Made by a program: the position numbers and the translations under genes
Assembly (NCBI RefSeq): GCF_004016445.2
Contig: NZ_SADT02000001.1
Coordinates: 1,655,630-1,719,629, forward strand
From: Mesorhizobium sp. M2E.F.Ca.ET.219.01.1.1
GTDB taxonomy: Bacteria > Pseudomonadota > Alphaproteobacteria > Rhizobiales > Rhizobiaceae
DNA length: 64,000 nucleotides
Reading direction: 5' to 3'
Notes under the pieces: model-generated
Database searches by the model: none
What the model saw: only the letters and a program-made list of their open reading frames with translations
Told to the model about the DNA's origin: nothing
Shown: piece by piece, positions 46,967-56,086 of the stretch
Numbering within the stretch: position 1 is the first letter of the stretch
Layout: every line of letters starts with the position of its first letter

Positions 46967-48283
46967 CTAGCGGCACCATTTCTCCACGGCAATCGCAATT
47001 GCCTTGGTGCAATCGACGAGGTCGCGCACCGAAACGCGCTCATTGGGCTGATGCGCCTGCGCCGGGTCGCCGGGGCCGAAATTGACGGTCGGCGTGTTGC
47101 CGAGGCCTGTCGGCAGGCCGATGTCGCTATGCGCGCCGAAGCCGCTCAGCACCGGCGACAGATTGGCGTCCTTCACGGCTTCCTGGAGGACACTCACGAA
47201 CGGACTGTCGGAGGGGATTTCGGCGCAGTCGGCATCAAGTATCCATTCGACGCGGGCAGGGTGCAGGCGCAGATAAGGGTCCGCCTGGCAGACATTGGCG
47301 ATATGCTCTTCGATCTCGCGCTTGACGTTGCCGCCCAGCCTGAATTCGTCATGCTCGCTCGGCAGGTACTGCGCGTCGATGATGATCTCGCCGCGACCAG
47401 CCATGGAGGAGGGGTGCTCGCCGGCATTGATCTGGGTGACGATGATCTGGTTGGGCAGGTCCATCAGCGGATGGTTCTTCCTGGGGTCGAACATCCAGCG
47501 CCGGTTGAGGATGTCGATGCCGTCGAGGATCTGCCGGCAGAGCTGCACGGCATCGACCGGGCCGCTCGAATGCCAGGCGTTCGGCGTCAGCTCGGCATGG
47601 CCGCCGATGCCGTCGACGATGATCCTGCCCCACAGGATGCCGTGGCAGAGCGGCGCGATCCTGTTTGCCGTCGGCTCGGTCATGATGCCGGCATCGGCGC
47701 GAAAGCCATGATCGACCATGGCGAGCGACCCCATGCCGCCGATCTCCTCGTCGACGACGGTGGTGAAGACGATGTCTCCGGAAAGACTGACGCCGAGCCC
47801 TTTCAGGATTTCGACCGCCATCAGCATGCAGGCGACGCCGCCCTTCATGTCGACGGTGCCGCGCCCATGCAGAAAACCGTCCTTCAGCACGGGCCGGAAC
47901 GGATCGGTTGCCCAGTGTCCGGCTGCGCCTGGCGGCACGACGTCGATATGACCGGTCAGCATGATCGAGCGGCCGCCGCCCGTGCCCTTCAGCACGCCGC
48001 CCAGATTGGGCCGGCCTTCAAAAGTCCTGCCCTTGTTGGCGCCGGCGCGTCCCTTGTATTTTTCATAGAGCGCCGGGCCGTCCGGGTCCCACAGATCGGT
48101 GGTGAAGCCGAGCGCCTCCAGGCGCTTCTGCAGATAGAGCTGGCAGTCGCGCTCGCCCGGGCCGGCCTCTTTCGGATTGGATTTCACGATCGAGGGGAAG
48201 GCGACGAGATCGCTCAGCGTCTCGACGATGCGATCGGCCGCTGCCTCGACGCGCGCGGCGATGGTCTCTTCCATGGAAGGCAT
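46967..48283 (-). CDS. ArgE/DapE-family deacylase
   Basis: M20 zinc peptidase/deacylase of 438 residues. The metal-site motifs are MLTGHIDVVPPG and GRGTVDMKGGVACML, and the general base and ligand lie in FTTVVDEEIGGMGSL. It is last in the ABC operon and its start touches the permease stop. It probably cleaves an N-acyl group from the imported compound. The exact substrate is unknown. Confidence 0.9.
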   Translation of the reverse strand: MPSMEETIAARVEAAADRIVETLSDLVAFPSIVKSNPKEAGPGERDCQLYLQKRLEALGFTTDLWDPDGPALYEKYKGRAGANKGRTFEGRPNLGGVLKGTGGGRSIMLTGHIDVVPPGAAGHWATDPFRPVLKDGFLHGRGTVDMKGGVACMLMAVEILKGLGVSLSGDIVFTTVVDEEIGGMGSLAMVDHGFRADAGIMTEPTANRIAPLCHGILWGRIIVDGIGGHAELTPNAWHSSGPVDAVQLCRQILDGIDILNRRWMFDPRKNHPLMDLPNQIIVTQINAGEHPSSMAGRGEIIIDAQYLPSEHDEFRLGGNVKREIEEHIANVCQADPYLRLHPARVEWILDADCAEIPSDSPFVSVLQEAVKDANLSPVLSGFGAHSDIGLPTGLGNTPTVNFGPGDPAQAHQPNERVSVRDLVDCTKAIAIAVEKWCR

Positions 48284-49242
48284 TAGGATCTCCAACGTTG
48301 GGAAAGCCGGTCGGCAAGAAGGACGAACACCAGAAGGGCGCCGACGATCCCCACTTGCCAGACCGTGTTGATGTTCAGTTGCAGCAGGCCGGTCTTGAGC
48401 GTGACCAGGAGCAGAACGGCCGCGAACACGCCGCCGACGCCGCCGCGCCCGCCAGTGATGGCGATGCCGCCAAGCATCGCGGCGGTCAGCGATTCCAGCT
48501 CGAGGTTCTGGCCGATATTGGGCCTGCCGCTGCCGAGCCAGGCGAGCGAAACCAGGCCGGCGGCGCCGGCGAGCGCGCCGCTCAGGGCGTAGAGGATGAA
48601 GCGCACGCGATCGACAGGAATGCCGACCAGCCTGGCCGAGCGTTCGTTGAAGCCCATCGCGTAGATCCAGCGCCCCCAGGCCGTCGCCATCAGCGCAAGG
48701 CCGGCCAGCGCGAAGCAGGGGATGGCCAGGGTGAGGAAGGGCACGGGAATGCCGGCGACGACACCGCGTCCCCACACAAGCAGCCATCCTGGCACGCCCG
48801 ACTGGGCCGCGCCGCCGGTGACGGCAAGCGCCACGCCGGAATAGACGAAGAAGGTGCCCAGCGTCGCGATGAAGGGCAGCAGCGCCAGGCCGTTCACGAG
48901 CAATCCGTTGAGGGCGCCGAGCATAGCGCCGGTCAGGATGCAGACGGCCGGCAGCAGGACCGGCGGCAAGCCCAGCTTGAGCGACAGCAGGGCAATGATG
49001 GCGGAGAGCGAAACCGCGCCGCCGACCGACAGGTCTATGCCTGTGCCGCCGGCCAGGATGACCATCCCCTGTCCGAGGCCGACCAGCGCCAGGATGGTCG
49101 AGAACTGAAGAATGGTGGTTACGGTGCCGAGATTGAAGACGGAAGGCTTGAGCGCCAGCAGGCCGACAATCACGATCAGCCACAGCGCGCACAGCAAAGC
49201 CAGGGTCAGGGCCGGGCCCTGCAGGTTCCGAAGCGTTCTCAT
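48283..49242 (-). CDS. Sugar-type ABC transporter permease
   Basis: 319 residues of the RbsC/BPD_transp_2 family, about nine helices. The conserved loop GTGIDLSVGGAVSLSAIIA and the AMGFNERSARLVGIPVDRVR region (coupling helix) are present, with ATMLGGIAITGGRGGV-type glycine loops. The start at 49242 overlaps the partner permease stop by 4 bases. Confidence 0.92.
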   Translation of the reverse strand: MRTLRNLQGPALTLALLCALWLIVIVGLLALKPSVFNLGTVTTILQFSTILALVGLGQGMVILAGGTGIDLSVGGAVSLSAIIALLSLKLGLPPVLLPAVCILTGAMLGALNGLLVNGLALLPFIATLGTFFVYSGVALAVTGGAAQSGVPGWLLVWGRGVVAGIPVPFLTLAIPCFALAGLALMATAWGRWIYAMGFNERSARLVGIPVDRVRFILYALSGALAGAAGLVSLAWLGSGRPNIGQNLELESLTAAMLGGIAITGGRGGVGGVFAAVLLLVTLKTGLLQLNINTVWQVGIVGALLVFVLLADRLSQRWRS

Positions 49243-50225
49243 GCGGGGGCTCGCTGGAACCGGGTAAGAGGCAGGCGATTGGAGACCGCTTCGAAGCCGA
49301 GCACACCGATGATCAGCACGCCGGTGACGACCGGCTGCCAAAGCGAGGGGACACCGATGAGCAGCAGGCCATTCTGGAGGATTCTGAGCAGGAGCACGCC
49401 AAGCACAGTGCCGAGCAGGCTGCAGCGGCCGCCCAATATGCTTGTGCCGCCGAGAATGACCGCGGCGATGGCATCCAGCGCCGAGGTGCTGCCGATCGAC
49501 GTTTCAACGTTGCGGTAAGTTGCGACATAGAAGGTGGCGGCAATGCCGGTCAGGACGCCGCTGATGACAAAGGTCAGGAATCTGACCTTGATCACCGGAA
49601 TTCCCGAAAGCCGCGCCTTTTCTTCCGAATTGCCGATCGCCAGCAGATGCAAACCATAGGGCGTGCGCCGCAGTGCCAGCCAGACGATCAGATAGGCAAC
49701 GGCGATCACCAGGGCCGGCACGGGGATGCCGAGCACGGTGGTTGCCAGCAGATCGTTGAGGCTCGAGGGCAGGCCGGAAAGCCACTGCCCGCCAAGCAGC
49801 GCAAACACGGCGGTGCGGTAGACACCAAGCAGGCCGAGCGTTCCGACGATGGCCGGAACGCGGCCGAGGACGACGACGGCGGCCGTCACGCAGCCCAGCA
49901 GCGCACCGACGAGCGGGCCCGCGACAAGCGCCACGAACGGGCTGCCATCGGCGCCAAGAATGCGGCCGATGGCGATGGCCGCGAGGCCCATGACGATGCC
50001 GATCGAGACATCGACGCCGCCCATGGCGAGCAGCAAGGTCATGCCGAGGCCGATCAGCAGCAGCTCGATGCTGTTGCGCAGCACGGTGACCGCGTTGCCC
50101 TGGGTCGCGTAGTGCGGCGATGCGACAGAGAAGATGGCGATCGCCAGCAAACAGGCGACAAGCAAAGACCACTCCCGCCCGTTCATGGAGAAGACACCGC
50201 TTCCAGACTGCCGCACCGCGCTCAC
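49239..50225 (-). CDS. Sugar-type ABC transporter permease
   Basis: 328 residues, second RbsC-type permease. GGVDVSIGIVMGLAAIAIG, GNSEEKARLSGIPVIKVRF and AVILGGTSILGGRCSLLG are seen. The start is uncertain: a GTG at 50225 or an ATG at 50186 (MNGREWSLL). The two permeases probably form a heterodimer. Confidence 0.9.
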   Translation of the reverse strand: MSAVRQSGSGVFSMNGREWSLLVACLLAIAIFSVASPHYATQGNAVTVLRNSIELLLIGLGMTLLLAMGGVDVSIGIVMGLAAIAIGRILGADGSPFVALVAGPLVGALLGCVTAAVVVLGRVPAIVGTLGLLGVYRTAVFALLGGQWLSGLPSSLNDLLATTVLGIPVPALVIAVAYLIVWLALRRTPYGLHLLAIGNSEEKARLSGIPVIKVRFLTFVISGVLTGIAATFYVATYRNVETSIGSTSALDAIAAVILGGTSILGGRCSLLGTVLGVLLLRILQNGLLLIGVPSLWQPVVTGVLIIGVLGFEAVSNRLPLTRFQRAPA

Positions 50226-50233
50226 GTCAGGGC

Positions 50234-51220
50234 TCAGAAGTTGAACTTGTCGACATTGTCCTTGGTGAAGACGGCCGGCGGCCCGAGCAGCAGGATGCCC
50301 TTGGCGGCATCATAGGTGGCGGGCTTGTCCAGGCCGGCGATCTTGTTCTCGGCCTCGAAGCTCTTGCCGTCGATAAGCTGCTTGCCGGCCCAGACCGTCA
50401 GGTAGCCGAGCTGTTCAGGGTCCCACAGCACGGTGAAGCCGAAGGCGCCGCTCTTCAGATAGGAGCGGGCGGTGTTCGGGCTGCAGTAACCGGTCCCGAT
50501 AACCGAGCCGATCTTGCCGGCGGTCTCGATCGCCTGGGCAACGCCCGGGCAGGTCGAGGATGCGACGGCGATGATGGCCTTGATATCGGGATTGGCGGCC
50601 ATGAGGTCGCCCGAGATCTGCGCGGCGCGCTCGGCCGTGCCGCCAGCGAATTGCGGGGCGAGCAGCTTCAGCTTGGGATACTTGGCGGCGGCTTCCTTCT
50701 GCATGAAGCCGATCCAGGCGTTGAGGTTGGACGCGGTCGCCTCACCGGAGACGATGCCGATCGTGGCGTCCTCGCCGACGCGCTTGACCAGTTCGTCGAT
50801 GATCGTGGTGCCGAGACCCTCGTCTGTCGCCTGCGCCACATAGACCGCGCGGCCGCTGTCGGGCGCGTCGCTGTCGCTGGTGAACAATTTGATGCCTTTG
50901 GCCTTGGCGCTCTCCACCACCGGGGCGATGCTCGAAGCATCGAGAACGGAGACCGAGACCGCTTCGACGCCCTGGTCGATCAGGTTCTGCACGATCTGCA
51001 ACTGGTCGACCGGGTTGGTGTCGACTGGACCGGAATAGACGAAATCGACGCCGAGATCCTTGGCGGCTCGGTTGCCGCCGGCCTCCATGGCGTTGAAATA
51101 GGGGATGCCGATAAGCTGCGGCACGAAGGCGACCTTATGCTTGTCTGCCGCATGCGCCGCCGTCGCGACGACGAACGACAGCGCGGAGGCCGCGAGCACT
51201 TTCCTGAGTTGTGAAAGCAT
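50234..51220 (-). CDS. Sugar-type ABC transporter substrate-binding protein
   Basis: 328 residues of the periplasmic-binding protein 4 (RbsB-like) family. The signal peptide is VLAASALSFVVATAAHA. The N-lobe begins KVAFVPQLIGIPYFNAMEAG, and EAVSVSVLDASSIAPVVESA, LFTSDSDAPDSGRAVYV follow. It delivers ligand to the two adjacent permeases. The closest known ligands are autoinducer-2- or rhamnose-like sugars, but I cannot choose. Confidence 0.9.
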   Translation of the reverse strand: MLSQLRKVLAASALSFVVATAAHAADKHKVAFVPQLIGIPYFNAMEAGGNRAAKDLGVDFVYSGPVDTNPVDQLQIVQNLIDQGVEAVSVSVLDASSIAPVVESAKAKGIKLFTSDSDAPDSGRAVYVAQATDEGLGTTIIDELVKRVGEDATIGIVSGEATASNLNAWIGFMQKEAAAKYPKLKLLAPQFAGGTAERAAQISGDLMAANPDIKAIIAVASSTCPGVAQAIETAGKIGSVIGTGYCSPNTARSYLKSGAFGFTVLWDPEQLGYLTVWAGKQLIDGKSFEAENKIAGLDKPATYDAAKGILLLGPPAVFTKDNVDKFNF

Positions 51221-51252
51221 TGTGTGTGATCCTCTCTGGAATGACGTGCGTT

Positions 51253-52023
51253 TCAGTTTGTTTTTTCGAGCGCCCGCACGTCGGGATGGGCGCCTGTTAT
51301 GAGTGAAACGACTTCCTCGTGATTGGTCTCGGCGGCCAGACGTTCGGCCACCTTGCGGCCGCGCCGGAACACCACGATCCGGTCGGCAACCTCCAAGACT
51401 TCGGAAATGTTGTGGCTGATCAGCACGACGGCGCAGCCGCGGCCGGCAAGGCGACGAGTCAGCGCCAGCACCTTGCGGGTCTCGGCGACGGCAAGGGCGG
51501 CCGTCGGTTCATCCATGATGACCAGCCGGGCGTTGAGATTGAGCGCCCGGCAGATAGCGACGGCCTGGCGCTGGCCGCCCGACAGGCTGCCGACCGGGGC
51601 CTCGGGATCGGAGATATGGGCGTCGAGCTCCTGCAAAAGTCCGTCGACGCGCTGGCGCATCTCGGCGCGTTTCAGAAAAGGGATGCCAAAAATGGAGCGT
51701 TTCAATTCGCGGCCGAGAAACACGTTCTCGGCGATCGAGAGGTTCTCCGAAAGCGCCAGTTCCTGAAAGATCGTCGCGATTCCGGACGCCGCCGCATCCT
51801 TGGGCGAGGCGAACGCCACCGCTTTGCCTTCGATCAGAAGTTCGCCATCGCTCGGCGGATGGGCGCCCGCTAGGATCTTGATGAAAGTCGATTTGCCCGC
51901 GCCGTTGTCGCCGAGCAGCGCCAGCACTTCGCCGGGCCGGATTTCCAGATCGACATCGGCAAGGGCAGTCAGCGCGCCGAAGCGCTTGCCGATGTTCCTG
52001 GCGACGAGAAATGGTGCCGTCAT
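51253..52023 (-). CDS. Sugar-type ABC transporter ATP-binding protein
   Basis: 256 residues, a single nucleotide-binding domain instead of the usual double RbsA. Walker A is LGDNGAGKST, the signature LSGGQRQAVAICRAL and Walker B LVIMDEPTAAL. The ATG at 52023 follows the GATase-like gene by 28 bases. Confidence 0.93.
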   Translation of the reverse strand: MTAPFLVARNIGKRFGALTALADVDLEIRPGEVLALLGDNGAGKSTFIKILAGAHPPSDGELLIEGKAVAFASPKDAAASGIATIFQELALSENLSIAENVFLGRELKRSIFGIPFLKRAEMRQRVDGLLQELDAHISDPEAPVGSLSGGQRQAVAICRALNLNARLVIMDEPTAALAVAETRKVLALTRRLAGRGCAVVLISHNISEVLEVADRIVVFRRGRKVAERLAAETNHEEVVSLITGAHPDVRALEKTN

Positions 52024-52051
52024 GACGGTTTCTCCGGCATTCGTGGATAGG

Positions 52052-52828
52052 CTAGACGGCCATGCTGACCCAGCGCAGCACGTTGGTCCAAAGCCGCGCA
52101 TAGCCGGGCCATTCGACGAAGCTGTTCGGCAGCCAGTGCGGGCCGATATCGGACGTCCAGACCAGGGTGCGCCCCTCGCCATGGCGCCCGGTGACCAGCA
52201 GCGGATGACCGCCCTGGTCCTGCGGCAGCCGCGCCAGTATCTCGACGTCGTCCCGGTCGCGGGCAACGACCTCGTTGGCGCCGAGCAGGATCGGCCATTC
52301 GCCCTCGATGCCGGCAAAGAGTGCATGATCCCTGCGGCCGGTGATTTGAGGCCGAAAGCCCTCGGGGATTTCGAGCCGGTCGTCATAGGGAAGGCAGGTC
52401 ACCGGCAGCGCGTCCTCGACGGCCGTGCGGTGCCAGCGGGCCTTGCCGTCAATGCCCTGGAAGCTGAAATAGCCGCCGATCATGACCAGGCCGCCACCGC
52501 CTCGCGTCCAGTCGCGAAGCAGCTTGAGCCTGTTGGGCACGGTCTTGCCGTGCAGCCACACACCGGGATGCAGCAAAAGCGAGTTGGCGCCGATATCGGA
52601 GAGCATGATCGCCTTGTATTGCGACAGGCCCTCCATGGTGAAAGGCAGCTTTTCGACCGCCTCGTGGGCCGGCATGTATTCAAGATCGAACTCGCTGTCC
52701 TTCAAGGCGTTAACCAAAGGCGTGGCGCCGAGATGGAAGGTGACGCTGCCGAACTGGTCGAAGCCCTTGTAGTGGGTGGCGGAACTCATCCAGCTCTCGC
52801 CGACCAGAAGGACTTTTGTTTTCGCCAT
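52052..52828 (-). CDS. Glutamine amidotransferase-like protein
   Basis: 258 residues of the class I GATase-like fold (ThuA/DUF1355-like). KVLLVGESWMSSATHYKGFD starts the fold and GGGGLVMIGGYFSFQG is the central glycine region. The nucleophile-elbow Cys of true amidotransferases is not evident, so it may not be an amidotransferase. It is cytosolic and co-operonic with the ABC transporter, perhaps acting on the imported compound. Confidence 0.8.
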   Translation of the reverse strand: MAKTKVLLVGESWMSSATHYKGFDQFGSVTFHLGATPLVNALKDSEFDLEYMPAHEAVEKLPFTMEGLSQYKAIMLSDIGANSLLLHPGVWLHGKTVPNRLKLLRDWTRGGGGLVMIGGYFSFQGIDGKARWHRTAVEDALPVTCLPYDDRLEIPEGFRPQITGRRDHALFAGIEGEWPILLGANEVVARDRDDVEILARLPQDQGGHPLLVTGRHGEGRTLVWTSDIGPHWLPNSFVEWPGYARLWTNVLRWVSMAV

Positions 52829-52894
52829 GACCCATGTTCTCCCGATATTGCCTGTTGGTCGCCTGCCAGCCGCCTGGGCCGGTAAGCCATTGAC

Positions 52895-54073
52895 CTAGCT
52901 GGCCATCACGTCGCTCGCGGCAGCGGTGGCCTTCAGTGTCGCGAAGTCGGCGATGTAGCCTTGCGCGCCTTCGACCGTCGTCGTCAGGCTGGCGCCGATC
53001 GCGGCGTAGCGGGCCGCGGTTTCCAGCGACGCGCCATGCAGCCAGAGGCTGAGGAAGATGCCGGCGAAGCTGTCGCCAGCGCCAGTCGCATCCACGCGGT
53101 TGACGGGCAGCGCCGGCACCTCGATCTGCGGTCCGCCGGTCGCCGGAAACACCACCGCGCCGAACTCGCCGAGGGTGAGCACGACCGTGCCGCGCGGCTT
53201 GATGCGCGACAGCATGAGGCGAACCTCTTCGATCATGGTCGCCATGCGCGTGCGAAATCCGTAGATCTCCCTGATCATCACATCATTGATGAAGGTCAGG
53301 TCGATCTGCCTGACCATCTGCGCGAAGATTTCAGGCGTGCGCGCGCTCCTGGGCAGGCCGGCAGAATGCAGGCTCACCTTCCAGCCGGCCTGGTGGAAGC
53401 GCGCTATGGATGCCGTCATCGTCTCGTAATGGAAGCCTTCGATGTGAAGGCACGCGGGTCGCTTTTCGGGTTGGATGTCGAGATTGGCGGTGAGGTCGAC
53501 TTCGCCCAGCTCGAAAGGCTCGCTGATGATGGTGCGGCTGCCGTTGCGCTCGATAATGACGATCGCCTGCGAGAGCCGGTTGTTGGGCGTGCTGCGGATT
53601 GGCAAGGCGTGCACGCCCAGCTTGGAAAGCTCGCCCAGCGCCCAGTCGCTCTCCGCGTCCTCGCCAACCGCCGTCGCCAGTTCCACGTCAAGCGCGTAGG
53701 GCGCCCCGACGCCGGCCGCGGCAACCGCGAGATTGGCGGCGGGGCCGCCGAGCGCCTTGTCGATATGGCTGGCCGTGATCCGGTCGTCGCGATGCGGCAG
53801 CACCTCGACGCGGCAGAGGAAGTCGACGCTCACCCGTCCGGCGACCAGGAGCCTGGGCAGATGGTCGAGATTCTTCGGCCGCTGCGGGGCACGGCCGGGC
53901 AGGGAGCGCGCAAACGAGCTCGGCCGGTACATCAGGGCGGCGATCGCCTTCTCTATGCGCTCTCGCGTGCCTTCCTTGAGGCCGGCCGTGCCATTGATGA
54001 AGTTTGAGACCGTGCCGATGGAAACACCGGCGGCTCGTGCGACATCGGCAATGGTCGGGCGTTTGCGTTGCAA
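52895..54073 (-). CDS. LacI-type HTH fused to PfkB-family carbohydrate kinase
   Basis: About 392 residues from the TTG at 54073; a TTG at 54100 would add nine. The N-terminus is a LacI DNA-binding domain (RKRPTIADVARAAGVSIGTV, then hinge residues to about 55). The rest (about 75-385) is a PfkB/ribokinase domain with GGPAANLAVAAAGVG and the catalytic NRVDATGAGDSFAGIFL. A sugar kinase thus replaces the periplasmic-binding-like sensor of LacI. I chose 54073 since homologues begin there and a LacI-type palindrome lies just upstream. It heads the operon. Confidence 0.88.
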   Translation of the reverse strand: MQRKRPTIADVARAAGVSIGTVSNFINGTAGLKEGTRERIEKAIAALMYRPSSFARSLPGRAPQRPKNLDHLPRLLVAGRVSVDFLCRVEVLPHRDDRITASHIDKALGGPAANLAVAAAGVGAPYALDVELATAVGEDAESDWALGELSKLGVHALPIRSTPNNRLSQAIVIIERNGSRTIISEPFELGEVDLTANLDIQPEKRPACLHIEGFHYETMTASIARFHQAGWKVSLHSAGLPRSARTPEIFAQMVRQIDLTFINDVMIREIYGFRTRMATMIEEVRLMLSRIKPRGTVVLTLGEFGAVVFPATGGPQIEVPALPVNRVDATGAGDSFAGIFLSLWLHGASLETAARYAAIGASLTTTVEGAQGYIADFATLKATAAASDVMAS

Positions 54074-54086
54074 AGGCGTGATCCAC

Positions 54087-54105
54087 TTGAAGCGTTTCAA
54101 ACGCT
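54087..54105 (-). promoter_or_regulatory. Putative LacI-type operator at the fusion gene start
   Basis: TTGAAGCGTTTCAA (54087-54100) has the central CG and near-perfect symmetry of LacI operators. It overlaps a perfect 15-base inverted repeat AGCGTTTCAAACGCT (54091-54105). Its position, just before the regulator's start, suggests autoregulation of the whole operon. Confidence 0.65.
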
Positions 54106-54339
54106 AGCAGTGGATGTGAAAGGCCTCAATGGAATTATCTTCCAAATAGGCCGCCGCTATCCTTAATAGACAGAAAATTGATCCGCGTGAGCGCCGTCAC
54201 GGAGATCAGTCGTTGCGCAATTGAACTATTTTCAAATCCAGCCTTTTTGCGCCTTGCCCGGCAGGCCGCGCCAGTCATTGGCAGGCGCATGGTCCGATCT
54301 GCGGTAGCCGGCCAAGCCGTGGCAATCTCCGGCAGCAGA

Positions 54340-55101
54340 TCAGATCAGCAGCAGGCCCTTCATCGAGGCGTTGCCCTTGCGGCCGATGATGATGTGATCG
54401 TGCACGGCGATGCCGAGGGGCTTGGCCGTATCGATGATCTGCTTGGTCATCTCGATGTCGGCGCGGGACGGTGTGGGATCGCCCGAAGGGTGATTGTGGA
54501 CCAGGATCACGGCGCTGGCCGAGAGTTCGAGCGCGCGCTTCACCACCTCGCGCGGATAGACTGGCGTGTGGTCGACGGTGCCGGTCTGCTGCACCTCGTC
54601 GGCGATCAGCCCGTTCTTCTTGTCGAGGAACAGGATGCGGAACTGCTCGCGGGTCTCGAAGGCCATGGCGGAGCGGCAATAGTCGAGCAGTTGCGTCCAA
54701 TTGGACAGCACCTCGCGGCCGCGCACCTCGCCGCGCGCCATGCGCTGGGCAACAGCGGCGACGACCTTGAGGTCGGTCGCGACGGTCGGCCCGATGCCTT
54801 TGACTTCCTCGAGCAGGGATGCCGGCGCGCCGAGCACCTCGGCCAGCGAGCCGAAGCGGGCAATCAGCGCCTTGGCGATGGGCTTGGTGTCGACGCGCGG
54901 GATCAGCCGGAACAGCAGCAACTCGAGCAGTTCGTAGTCGGGCAGAGCGTCCGGCCCGCCATACGCAAAGCGTTCGCGCAGGCGGTCGCGATGGCCGTGA
55001 TAATGCGGCTTCTCGATGGGCGCGGCCTTTTTCAGCGCCGCCTTAGGCGGCTCGATCCAGCCTTCGGAAAAGAACGCCCGCTCGTCGTCGACTTTGCCCA
55101 T
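54340..55101 (-). CDS. radC: DNA repair protein RadC (MPN/JAMM family)
   Basis: 253 residues. An N-terminal helix-hairpin-helix region ([20 protein letters not shown]) precedes the MPN+ zinc motif [19 protein letters not shown]. The RadC name is historical and the biochemical role is unsettled. In relatives map lies directly upstream; here only a map fragment does. Confidence 0.93.
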   Translation of the reverse strand: MGKVDDERAFFSEGWIEPPKAALKKAAPIEKPHYHGHRDRLRERFAYGGPDALPDYELLELLLFRLIPRVDTKPIAKALIARFGSLAEVLGAPASLLEEVKGIGPTVATDLKVVAAVAQRMARGEVRGREVLSNWTQLLDYCRSAMAFETREQFRILFLDKKNGLIADEVQQTGTVDHTPVYPREVVKRALELSASAVILVHNHPSGDPTPSRADIEMTKQIIDTAKPLGIAVHDHIIIGRKGNASMKGLLLI

Positions 55102-55366
55102 GACTGCTAACCCCCAAGGCTTTGGGTGAAGCTTAGGCGGGCAGGCCGGGGCGGTCGAGCTTTTTCGGCGACAGCGTGAAGATCTCGCAGCCGGTGTTGA
55201 TGACGCCGATCGTGTGCTCGTGTTGCGCCGAGAGCGAACGGTCGCGCGTGACCGCCGTCCAGCCGTCGGAGAGCAACCTTCACATACCGGCGGCCGAGAT
55301 TGATCATCGGCTCGACGGTGAAGATCGTGCCGGGCCGCGTCTCGCCGCCTTCATTGACGGTGCCCG
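55063..55366. repeat. Left direct repeat of the map-radC junction
   Basis: About 300 bases matching 59993-60293, roughly 85% by eye, including exact runs of 34, 41 and 35 bases. It spans the first 13 codons of radC, the intergenic gap and the end of map. Confidence 0.9.
55133..55366 (-). pseudogene. map: 3' fragment of map (methionine aminopeptidase)
   Basis: Matches the last about 77 codons of the intact map at 60063-60890: [11 protein letters not shown], then an extra base near 55275-55288 shifts the frame, with the downstream codons ([19 protein letters not shown]) recognisable in the other frame. There is no 5' part. The rest of the 55102-55495 gap (55367-55495) holds nothing I can identify. 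Confidence 0.9.
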
Positions 55367-55495
55367 TTCGGATGGGCTGACCGCCGGCGCGGCCGATCCG
55401 TCACGACAGCCGTCGCGGCTGCGCACTCGTCGAACCTTCCCAGCGCGTCAGCATCGCCGCGACCTAACTGATGCGGGTCCCTTTTCGCGCCCAGC

Positions 55496-56026
55496 TCAGG
55501 CCTCGTCCTGCCACCTGCGCAGATCCGTCTGGTCGTGATAGGCCATGCGATCCGGCGTGGTGATGAATTCCATCGTTGTGCCCCACGGCATACGGCAATA
55601 GCAGACCTTGTTTCCGGGACCTTTCTCGGTTGCGTAGGGAATAGCGCGCGGCGCGGTGAGGGGTGTACCTCCCGCCTTCTCGAAGCGCTCGACCGATGCG
55701 TCGATGTCGTCGGTGTAGACACCGAAGTGCGTAATGCCGAAGTCGCTCGCCCGGGTCGGCAGAGCTTGCTCGGAACCGTGCATTTCGAAGAGCTCGATGT
55801 CGGGTCCGGTTCCGATTTTGACCATCGCCTGCGCACGCACGACCGTTCCGGGGAACGCGCCGACGGCCCGCTCGAATTCGGGTCCCCGCCGCGGCGGATC
55901 CTGCGGTCCGAAGGACTGGTAGATCACCTGGCCGCCAAAAGCTTCCACCAGGAACGATTTTGCTGCTTCGATGTCGGGCACCGTGATGCCGATATGATTG
56001 ACGCCGCGAATGACGGGTGCGCTCAT
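55496..56026 (-). CDS. VOC-family (glyoxalase/dioxygenase-like) protein
   Basis: 176 residues with two betaalphabetabetabeta modules. The metal-ligand candidates are His in GVNHIGITVPD, Glu in DIELFEMHG, His in GITHFGVYTDD and Glu in TTMEFITTP. GGAGA precedes the ATG at 56026. It is the last of three co-directional genes in the insert. The reaction is unknown. Confidence 0.85.
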   Translation of the reverse strand: MSAPVIRGVNHIGITVPDIEAAKSFLVEAFGGQVIYQSFGPQDPPRRGPEFERAVGAFPGTVVRAQAMVKIGTGPDIELFEMHGSEQALPTRASDFGITHFGVYTDDIDASVERFEKAGGTPLTAPRAIPYATEKGPGNKVCYCRMPWGTTMEFITTPDRMAYHDQTDLRRWQDEA

Positions 56027-56086
56027 GACAGTCTCCATTCTTGTTTGGTCGATTCGCCCGGCCCACGACGGCGCCGGCGCAGAGTT

